Source: a virus. Taken from it: a stretch of 62,033 nucleotides of DNA. Shown in pieces: positions 33,524 to 44,100 of this stretch. Position numbers and translations under genes: made by a program. Location of the stretch: positions 1-62,033 of IMG/VR virus record IMGVR_UViG_3300025133_000103; one strand, 5' to 3'. The stretch's first letter is position 1; each line of letters begins with the position of its first letter. Below the pieces are notes generated by a model. That model saw only the letters and a list, made by a program, of their open reading frames with translations. It did not search any database and was not told where the DNA came from.

Positions 33524-35097
33524 TGGCGAATGGAAACGTAGCCCCTTTAGTTCAGGGTGACAGCTACTCCGATATGGTGGCTAAGCAGGTGGCGCTTATC
33601 AATCGTCAAAGGGAAACGAATTTAGCTCAGAGGTTAGCTCAGGACGAGAAAAATCGTGAGTTTAAAACGGAACAGCTTCAGAATATATATGATTTCGATG
33701 TTTCGGGACTAGCGGCAGGGGATGCGGCTATTTTTGCTGAGCTTCAAAAAACACTTTCAAACTCTTTAGATCCAGATTCTACGGACTCTTATTCTAGTTC
33801 TCAAGAACTAATTGCTGACATCTCCTATGCCAATAACTTATATAACAACATGAAGCACTGGGGCGCCGTTGGCCGTCAAGGGCAGCAGGCGTACCAAGGT
33901 TATATGTTAGAAGGGATGGGGAGCGAGGATTATATTTTCGACGGGAACGAAGACTCATACAATGAGCTTAATCAGTATTGGGATACAGGGGGGTTCCAAT
34001 GGGATGGTCAGATCGGCGGAACAGCTGGCAACAGGACTATCACAGGGAGGTCCGTTGGTCGAGACGGAACCGTTGGGCAAGACGTTATAAACTTTTCTGA
34101 CAACGTAATTAGAAGCAGGCCAGAGGAGTGGTATAGACCAGAGATTAGAGAAGCTAGGATGTTTTCTGGTTTTGATTGGTATGTAGATAAGGCGCCTAAG
34201 AACCTTAACGCAGGCGAGGCTAGACAATGGATGGAGATGGAATGGGAAAAAGACGAAGGGATACGGAGAAGGGCTGCTCGTGCGGTTATAAGAGAGGAGA
34301 GGTTGCAAACTACTGTCGATGAGTACCTAAGCAATGAGATGAATGTAACAAATCTTAGGGGTGCAGTGATAAATGAAGCGGTTCGGGCGCAGAGGATGAC
34401 TGCCGAGGAAGTTAAAGCTGTTGGTGTGTTTGGAAATCAAACTGTTGAAACGTCCCCGATATTAGACGATGACAATAACGTCCTTATTGGTAGAGGGGTT
34501 GGGTATCAAATAAACCCAGAAAGACCTCTTGAGCTTGTAGGTGGTGGCCTGCAAGGTGTTGACGTTTTAGCAGTAGCTCTTAATTGGGACGGATCCTTTA
34601 CGGTGACTCATGCGGGCGACGAGGAGGCTTTGGAAACGAATATACCTGCTGGTGTACAGAACCAGAACCACAGAAACGTGCTTGAGCATATCAAAAAGGA
34701 AGGGTTAATCGCATTGGAAAACGCTAGAGCTCTGACATCGAAGCCAAGCGTCGATAAAAGTTCTGATGATGACGCTGTAAAGGGCTATACTTTTAACGAA
34801 AGAACGGATGAAAAGGAAAGGCTTATAGAGCTGTTTGCTGAAACATTTAAGGAAGAAACGGGAAAGGACATAGCCGACTATATCAATACAGACGAAGAGC
34901 CTTTAGATAACAAGTTAAACGTCGTTACTTCTTTAAACAACTTAGAAGACACAGAAAGTCTGTATGAGCTCTTTATAAAGGAGTACAGAGAGAAAGAAAG
35001 AAAAGAAGGATATACGCTCAAGCTTCCTACGACGAAATCGGGGGGGTATGAGAAGGGAGGTATTATCCCAAGGATTAGAAAGTTTTTCGGTCAGTAA
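33523..35097 (+). CDS. internal virion (ejection) protein, gp15-like by position
   Basis: 524 residues, charged and helical, without signal or membrane segments. The N-terminus (YSDMVAKQVALINRQRETNL; QRLAQDEKNREFKTEQLQNI) is a likely coiled coil. The end (GGYEKGGIIPRIRKFFGQ) has the same 'GGxxxGG' flavour as the preceding protein's GGKVKYQEGG and the transglycosylase-like protein's FAAGG, perhaps a shared packaging or processing tag. By gene order it is the second of three ejection proteins. Confidence 0.55.
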   Translation: MANGNVAPLVQGDSYSDMVAKQVALINRQRETNLAQRLAQDEKNREFKTEQLQNIYDFDVSGLAAGDAAIFAELQKTLSNSLDPDSTDSYSSSQELIADISYANNLYNNMKHWGAVGRQGQQAYQGYMLEGMGSEDYIFDGNEDSYNELNQYWDTGGFQWDGQIGGTAGNRTITGRSVGRDGTVGQDVINFSDNVIRSRPEEWYRPEIREARMFSGFDWYVDKAPKNLNAGEARQWMEMEWEKDEGIRRRAARAVIREERLQTTVDEYLSNEMNVTNLRGAVINEAVRAQRMTAEEVKAVGVFGNQTVETSPILDDDNNVLIGRGVGYQINPERPLELVGGGLQGVDVLAVALNWDGSFTVTHAGDEEALETNIPAGVQNQNHRNVLEHIKKEGLIALENARALTSKPSVDKSSDDDAVKGYTFNERTDEKERLIELFAETFKEETGKDIADYINTDEEPLDNKLNVVTSLNNLEDTESLYELFIKEYREKERKEGYTLKLPTTKSGGYEKGGIIPRIRKFFGQ

Positions 35098-35138
35098 AAT
35101 AGCGAGTCATGGACGAAGAAGAATACTTCCAACAGTTT

Positions 35139-35166
35139 GATATGTCTGGAATGATATGTCTGGAAT
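35139..35166 (+). repeat. 14-bp tandem duplication at the start of the giant protein gene
   Basis: GATATGTCTGGAAT occurs twice in direct succession (35139-35152, 35153-35166). An upstream ATG at 35109 reads MDEEEYFQQFDMSGM and then hits a stop because of the extra copy. With one copy removed it continues in frame into the 3149-residue protein, adding 11 residues. Confidence 0.9.
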
Positions 35167-38100
35167 GACTCCAGAGCAGCAGCTACAATTTAAAGAGTCT
35201 GTCCGTGCGGCGTTTAGCGGTAGGCCGTCGTTCCACCCTACGACGGGTGCCGTAGATGACGAAGGGAGAAGCCTTTCTAGCTACTCGTCAGACGTTCAAA
35301 ACTTAAGAAATAACCCTCAGCTAAAAGGTATTTTTCAAGATGTAACACGCGATGCTTATTCCACGATATTAAGAGATAACGGGGTTTCTTCTGAAGAGTG
35401 GTTATTCAATCACCCAGAAGCAACGACTATTGATGTTATAAGAGCCGCTAACCTTGGTAATTTTAACGACTCTGAATCCTTTTATTTAGATCCAGAGTCT
35501 ACGGACGCGGAAACTTTTGATAGAGAAAAAGCTTTATCTAGATTAGAACAGGAGGCTCAGATGGGCTTTGAAAAAAACTACGTCTTTCCTAAACTCGGAG
35601 GAGCGTTAAACGAGCTCATACCAGAGAACATAAGAAACAACCCTGAAAAACTAGCGCAGTTTGAGTCTATGTTTTTACACGAAACGGGACTTAAGCTAGA
35701 TTTTGATGAAAGCGGGAGGGTTGGAGACATCAACACAGATAGCTTTATAGGGAACAGCTTTAGAGAGGTGGGCAGGGTGTTAAATGATTTGGCGGTAAAC
35801 ATATCTGATTGGGCGATAAGCACCCCTGCGCTAATAACAGAGCTGACCTCGGACCTTTCCCCTTCTGCGCGTGATTTACGATTTAAAATTTCTCAGCAAG
35901 AAGGTGAAACCCAAACTCTTTTAGAAAGAGCTGAAGGTCCTTTTTGGAAAGACGATATATTTTGGGCTTCGTTTGTATCTCCAGAGGCAAGAAGGCAGTT
36001 ATTATTAGGGTCAAAGTCTGCTCCAAGAACTAAAGACCTTGAGGCTCTTTTCGAAAATGGTGATGATGCAAGTATTGGAGATTACCTGGGCGCCTCTGTT
36101 GATCTCCTCGTGGAGTCTGCTCCTCTTCTTTTAGATATAGCAACAGCTAAGGGCTTAGCAACGGGCGCTCTTAAAACAGCAACCAAAGGCGTAACCAAAC
36201 GAGCGGCCACAAAAGCAGCTAAAAAGACGGCTTACGATCCAGTAAGGATTGCCAAAACAGGAAAGCTTAATGCGGCTGACGCGGCAAGAAAAATAGAGAA
36301 CAAAGCCATCCTGATTAATAAAGCTATTAACGGAGGTGGTGCTTTTGTCTTGTCAGATGTATTGGTGTCGGGACATATGCATGCCGATAATGTAGGGCAA
36401 GAGTGGTACGATAATCTTTCTGCCAGCGAAAGAGCCGTTTATCTGGCCGAGCAGTCTAGTGCGGAAGTGCTTAGCGGTATGGTGCTTGGCGGGTTGCTAA
36501 GAGGTAAGGGTGTTTTAAAGGGGTTGACTCGCAAGATGTTTGAAGGCCAGAAAAGTGCGGTTCTAAAGTGGGGGTCACAAATAGCCAGAGGAACCTTTTT
36601 TGGTGTTGCAGAAGAGTCTATTGCTGAAGGAGCAACAGCTGGATGGCAGTATGCAAGTGAGATAAGAGCAAGACAAGCAGGGGGAGACGCTACGGCTATA
36701 TTCAGTCCAGTAGAGTTTCGGAAAAGAGTGTTTGATGCCGTTGCCGCGGGAGCTCTTATGGGAGGTACAGGTGGTTTTGCAGGAGGCACAATTAGCGGGG
36801 GAGCTCAGGCGTTTGTGGCGAAACACGACGAAAGGATAGTTAAAAAGCGAGAAAAGCTTAAAGATCTTGCTCGTGCCGCTGACGAAGCAATAACCACAAG
36901 CGATAAAGACAGAGCAATAGAAAGGTTAGAGTCAGAGACCAAAAAACATTCTGGCGCTCAGTCGGCTATAACTAGAGCTTATGACAGGCTTAGAAAAAAG
37001 AACCCAAAGGCTTTTGATAATATAGCTAGGGTTCAAGGAGAGGTGAATGCTCTTGTTCAGGTGTATAAAGAACTTGCTGAGGGCAGCGATGATGCCTGGA
37101 AAAAAGACGCTAAGAACGAGATAAAAGCCCTTCTTGAAAAGAAACAACAATTAGAAAGCGAAGCCTTCGAAGGGGATCAGACGCTAGATGATGTCATCAA
37201 AGAGGAGTTGGAGGCTGTCTCTGAAGAAAGAAAAGGTAAAGTAGAGGCTTGGGAACAGAGTCAAAGAGAGTCTCCAGAAGCACAAGCAGAGAAACTTCTA
37301 AAAGAAGAATTCGAAGCTCAGAATGCTTCTTTAGAAGCGGCTATAGCTGTCAATTCCGCTGAGCAGACGGCAGACGATGACGTACAGGATGCGACAGAGG
37401 AACAGCCTATGCCCGAACGGGATCCTGATGCAGAGGTAGACGGCGTTACAGCAACGGCTGACAATCTCGCCAAAGAAGGAGCCTCTACTCATGAGAAATT
37501 TAAAGACCTAAGAACGAAAGTTAATATGCTTCTGAAGGCTTTTAAGGCTGAGGGCATGGAGGTTGTTTTTCACAATACAGCAGAGAGCTATTATAACCGT
37601 ACAGGATCGGACCCTAAAAGGTCTAAGGGTGCGATTGACGGTAAAACAATACATATAAACCTCTCGCACGAAAGGACAACTGCTAAAACGGTTAGGCATG
37701 AGTTTTTACATGCCGCCTTTAGGTCTGTAAAAAAAGAGGATAAGGAAAAGTTTTTCAATACCCTTAAGGCATTATATCCAAATATTAAGATAGAGGGCTA
37801 CCCGACGTTCGAGGCTTTCGAAGAGGCAGTAGCAGAGGCGTATGAAGGGAAATCTGCTGACGTTATTTTAGAGGAAAAGATTGTAATCCTCCTTGAGCAT
37901 GCTCTTGACGAAAAGGTTTTAAGCAAAACCGATAAGTCCGTTTTGCGTAAATTAATTGATGGGTTTTTAAAGCTTTTTGGTTTATCTCGAACAACGGAGC
38001 TGGACGCATCCGATTTAAAAGGTTTTGTAGAGGCATTTAGAGCGGCAGAAAGAGAAGGGACAGCTTTTGAAACAGATAAAGCTGTTGATGGCGATACTAC

Positions 38101-41100
38101 AATGGAGTCTAGAGATTTAGGCCCATCCAAAGCCTACCCCGATCTTATTGATAAAGAGGTTCGGTATGTAGAGAAGCAGTTTGATGATTCAGGAGGGGCG
38201 AAGAAGGTTCCTGTGTCTAAAGTGTTTAAAGACTATTGGCACTTTAGAAACTGGTGGCTGCAAGAAACGGATAACGGGCGTAGCTCAGATACAGTAGAGG
38301 GGTTTGAGTATACTCGCTCCGACGGAACGATACGGAACATCAATCCTCCAAGACCTAAAGTAGATCCAAAGACAGGCCGTCCAGTCTCCTCTACCTCGCA
38401 AGGGATAAATCCTGCTCGGCTTCCAGAAGATACGCCTTTTGAAGTGTATTACTGGAAGGCAGGGAGAGATGGGATTTCTAGAATTCGTTCTATGAACTTT
38501 AACGGTAAGTGGCACTTTATTAACTGGTGGGTACAGGCCACGCGCAAAGGAGAAAGCGAAACCTTCTCTAACTTTAAGTTGCTAGAGTCTACCAATCCAC
38601 TAAAAACCACATCTATAAACACCGACTCTTTAAAGAGCTGGAAAGGGCTTGAATGGAAGCCTAAAAAATTAGTAAAAGATACGCCTCGGTCTAGGGGGTT
38701 AAGAGAACAGATTAACGCCCACAAAGAGTTTGGCGGATCGACCTTTACTTTGGATGGTAAAAACCAGACAGGACAGCCTGTTAGCTCTGTATCTATCTTT
38801 CCTGAAAGGTCCGAAACAATCAAGGGTCCTGGTTTATGGGTAGGTGCTCTTGAGCGACATGCCGAAGCCAACGCCGATATATTAGAAGGTAACGAGGATG
38901 TTCTTGCTGTAGGTACGTGGTTTGATAGCGAGAGCAACCAGACCTACCTGGATATTGTTGCTGTTGTATCTCACGAGCAGGCTGCAACTTTAGGCAGGCA
39001 ATACAATCAAAAGGCTGTCTTCAACCTCGAAACGATGGAGGAGGTAGACACAGGGGGTACAGGGGAGGCCGTGGAAGGGCTGAAACCTGAAGCCGAGCGA
39101 GTAAATGATATAAGGGCTTTAAGCGATGCAGATACCGATCTAGATGACGTTGCGTCTTCTGATGCAGAAGAAGTCTTTGAGTCTGTCGTGTTAGGGAAAG
39201 CCTCTAAAAGCTTCTTTAAGCGCCTGGTCAAAGCTGCAACAGAGACAGGCAAGAAATTAATTGCCTTTACAGCTTTCTATGACCCAACAAATATAAAAGG
39301 TTCATCAGGGATTCATTGGGATTGGGACCCCGCCAGCGGGGCTTATGGGATCTACTCTTTTTCTAAAAAGGACAGCGCAAAAGAGGTTAAAGATAAGATG
39401 GAAGCCAAAGCTAGCGCTAACCATAACAAACCAACAAAAGATGCAATAGTAAAAGGGTTTTTTCTAATTAATACTGGTTTAATGGGTAGGTCTTCGGCTT
39501 ACTCGAATAGAGAAATTGTAGCGGATGTTATTGCCGAAATAGAAGAAATACTAAAAGGCAAAACAGATTTTCAAGCGAAGACCATTATTAAAGGCTGGCT
39601 TAAAGATATATTTAAGAGCGGGTCTGATAATCAGAAGGATCTTATACGAGGGGTTTTTGCAGAGTTAAATGATAAATTTGAAGATAAAGTTGGTTTTGGT
39701 ACCGAAACTCTGCTTGATGCGGAAAAAACTCATCAAATACCAATAACAAAAGAAGCTTTAATCGAATGGCTTACTGCCTTTAATAAATTAGAGCCAACTG
39801 AATATGGTATTAGAAGAAAAAATAAATTTGTAAGACATAACCTATTTGGAGGAGGATCAGACGTTTCGGTAAAGGGGATTTTACCTAGATTGGGTTATAA
39901 GGTGTCCAGCGATGCGTTTTTGGAGACCCAACGAGTTGGTGATAAAATAAATCCATTCAAGGAAGGAGATTCTAATTCGCTTAAGTTGATGAAGCGTGTT
40001 CCATACACGTTAAAAGCCACTACGAGCATAATGGGGGGATTGCAGTGGGAGTTGCAGGGCTTTGAGATTACCAAAAAAGAGGGGGATAGTCAGTTCCCTT
40101 GGAGTATATCTTTAAAAGAAGGTTATAGAGAAGGGGTAGAGCTTCATGAGCCAAGCGAAAAGATTGAGCTTGACGATATCTTTGCAGAAGAAGCTGACGA
40201 AAAAGCAAAATCAGAAAAGGATCTAGCTAAAAAGAAAAAGACTTACGAAGCAAAGAAAAAATCACTGACAAAAAAGCGTATAGAAGAAATAGATGCGTTA
40301 GCGAAGCAGGCCACAGATCCACGAGCGCGGAAACAAACTAAAGGTGTGGCGGGAGCTATCGCAGCAGAAGAGGCAGGGGATTTAAAGGGGAAAGAAAAAG
40401 AATTTTATAAAGCCGCCGCCGCTTTTAAAGAAGCTAGCGCAGCAGAAGCTAAAAGAACAGAAAGGACAAGGGGGCAGCAAAATATTGGGAAAACAGGCGC
40501 AGCGGCTGATATGATCGCTGCCTCTAAAAAAGCTGAAGCTGAAGCTAAACGTAAAGCTAATCCAGAAGACACCACACGTCATTCCTTCGATCTTGACCTG
40601 TCAGGTACAGGCGATATAGTCAAGAAAGCAGCTAAAGCAGCAGGCAAAAAAGGTATAGCTATAAGCGTCCTCGAAGCGATGAAAGCTAAAGCTTCTAAAG
40701 TGGAGCAAGCGATTATCAACGATGTTATCGCGGCGGTAAATAAGGATGTACCAGAGAGCAGGTATGTCACCGAAGAACAGCTTGAAAAAGCTATCTCTCA
40801 ACGTATGCTGTCCCCTTTAGAGGATGAATCTACGTATGGAGACTATGGGATCGATAGGATAGGCAGAAGTAAAGACGCTGTTGATCCTTCTCTGACCCCT
40901 CTTGTAGGGGATACTGATCATTGGGGGGAGGCGTTTGTGGATCACACTAAAGAAAAAGCACACGCTCATATGAGAACTTCTGGCATGAAGAGCGACCCTC
41001 AGTCTTTGTATGTGCTTGAGATGCAGTCCGACGCGGTTCAAAAAAGCCCTAAAAAACGTAGTGAACCTAGAGTATTTATAGAAGACGAGGTAGAAGTATT

Positions 41101-44100
41101 TTTCGGTACTAACACGAAGAACGAAGCTTTTATAGAAGACATAGGTAGAAACCCTGATAAGTATATAAGCGAGGTAGATAATTTAAAACCTGATAATGAA
41201 GGTAACACCTCGGATACTGATGCTTACTGGCGGAATATAAGGAGACTGTTAGTGAGCTCTGGCGGACTAACTACAACCACCGCAGACAAAATGATAGAAT
41301 TGGCTTTGGCTGAAGATCCTACGTTCCCTGTAGACGGACTGAACCTTATGATTAAGCACTATGCTATGTCTGAGGGGGGTGCGCCGATAGACGTAACTAC
41401 TGAGCAGGCTAAAAAAATATTTGAAGATCGGTGGAGTTCGGCTTATGGATACGGACACATAATCGCAGATGCGGCTGAAGATCTAATGGAGATGTACAAA
41501 ACCCTTAAGGGGGAACCTCCACGCGTTTTTGGTGCCAGGCTGGAAGAGTATTATAAAGTAAAAGAATCTTTAAAGCCAAAACCAGAGGCAGAGAAGAAAG
41601 ATCTCCCCGTCAGAAAGTTATGGGAGAGACACGTTATTAATTCGGCTCTTCAAAGAGCACGGGAAAAAGGGAAGAAAAAGATTAAAATCCCTACAGGCAG
41701 AACCGCTACCGCGATCCAGAACTGGGCATATCCTTTTAAAGTAGAAGACACGAAGGATATGGTCTCGTACAAGAACCAGCTGTCAGCAGGTGTCTCTGTG
41801 ATTCATGACCGATACTCTAAAGCTGGAAGCACCATGCAGAAGATGGGGCTAAAAGGGGTTAAGCTTGTTAAAGACTCGCAGGGGTTTGAATGGCATGAAG
41901 CGTTAGTTCCAGCTGAGGGGGATGCGCCTGTGCTGTTTAGCATGGATCTTGATTTCGAGGGAACAGACACGAACCTACCGTTTGAGCCCAACAGACTTAA
42001 CTACTTCCAAGCGATGATGGCTCGTATGGATCAGCTGTTCGCTAACAAGTATGCTAATGTGATGCGCTTGCAAAAAGACATCCAAAAAGGTATCGGAAAG
42101 GCCGTAGAGCTGGGACAAGACTTTATCAACGCAGAGACGTTGCTTTATGGCAGAACAGCCAATGACCTAGAGAAGCTAGAAGAAAAAGTAAAGGAGATTT
42201 CTAAAGACATGAAGGCCAAGGGGTTAACGTCTGAGGAGGTGACGGAATACTTGATCGCTAGACACGCTAAAGAGCGTAACGCAGTGATTAAAAAGCGCAA
42301 CAAGAAAAAGGATGGTAGCGGACTATCTGACGCCGATGCCGACAGCTTCCTCAGTGGGCTCTCTGCTGACAAGAAAGCTAAGTTTGAAAGCCTAGCGAAG
42401 AAGATCGATGCTATACAAAAAGATACGCGGGATACTATGCGTAAGTATGGGTTGGAGTCAAACGAAAGGATCGATGCGTTTGAAGCTATGTTCGAGAACT
42501 ATGTTCCTTTAGGGGGTAAGGCTGTTGACGATATGAATGTGGAAACGACGTCATATCCAACAGGTGGCGCGGGGATTGCTGTATACGGGGACACAACAAA
42601 AAGAGCAAAGGGTCGTAAGAGCCTGGCTGTCAATGTATTGGCTCAGGTCATAGCACAGAACGCAGCGGTACATACAAAGGCTCGTAAGAATGAAGCACTA
42701 TCATCACTCTACAACCTGGTCAAAGCCAATCCCAATGAGCGTGTATGGTTAATTAAAGACGTAGTAACTGTAGATTCACAGAATGCTGTTGGGGTTCGGA
42801 TTGACGGAGAGCAGAAGTATATCGTGTTTAACGATCCTAGCTACGCTAAATCCCTAAGGAATATGGGGGTAGAAAAGCTCGACGTTATAAGCAAGATTAT
42901 TCGGGTTCCAGCCGCCTGGCTGAGGCGCTCCTTTACTACAGCGAACCCAGAATTTATCATCTCTAACTTTGCTCGTGATATTCAATCGGCTCTATTCAAC
43001 GGGTTAGCCGAAGCGGATATTCCAGGAGGACAGATTCAAGGGAGACATATAGCGGCTAACATAATCGCTGGAGTTAAGAGCACCCTACCAGCTCTTATCA
43101 AGGGTACGTTTGGGAAAGATATGGGCGCGGAGATGGAGGCTTATTTTGAAGAATTTAAAGAAGACGGGGGGCAAACGGGATGGGGGTTTGTAAAACCTCT
43201 AAATCAAATCGCTGCTGAAATCGAAGCCGAATCTACCGAACCAGGTAAAGTAAAGAAGGCTGTTCGTTGGATGGGAAAACATAGTATCGATGTTATCGAA
43301 AATGTTAACGACGCCTTTGAGAACTCTATAAGATTATCAGCTTATATCGAGTCTAGAAAAGCAGGGGTCTCAAGAGCTAAAGCAGCGGAGCTAGCCAAAA
43401 ATATTACAGTAAACTTCAACCGATCAGGAGAGCTGGGACCTGTAGCTAACGCTTGGTATCTCTTCTTCAATGCTTCGGTTCAGGGTACTGTACGTCTAGC
43501 GAGGTCTTTAGGTACTCTTAAGGATGTACGTAAGCCTGATGGGGAGTTAGAGGCTTGGCATAAGCGTCTTAACGCAGCGCAAAAGCTGGCTTTCGGCTTG
43601 TCGCTTACGAGCGGTATGCTTGCTGCTGTGAATATGGCTATGAGCGACGAAGACGAAGACGGGGTGCTGTTCTACAGCAAGATACCTGACTACGTTAAAG
43701 AGAGGAATCTTATCATTATGTATGATGGTAAGAACCATCTAAAGATACCGCTCCCTTACGGGTTTAACATATTCTCTAATTTTGGCACCGCTATGGCTGA
43801 GGTTGCGGCAGGAGAGCGCGAGATGACAGAGGCAACTATGTTTATGGCAAACTCCGCGTTTAGCTCGTTCTCCCCTATTAGCTTCGGGCAGTCGGAAACT
43901 ATGGCTAAGTATATAACGAAAGGGTTTACGCCTACCGTTCTCAAACCTTTTGTAGAAATATCCACTAACGAAACATATTTCGGCAGCTCTGTGTTCAGAG
44001 AGCAGTTTCCAGTAGGCGCCCCTAAGCCAGAGTCTGAGCTTGCTTTCCGCTCGCCAGAGATGATCCAGAAGATTTTTAGCTGGATGAACAAAGCTACAGG

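Noticed and set aside
36439-39252. Leftward frames of 72-162 codons opposite the giant ejection gene
   Set aside because: They are shadows of a Lys/Glu/Ala-rich gene on the other strand (Ser/Leu/Phe-rich translations) with no promoter, overlap or motif support.
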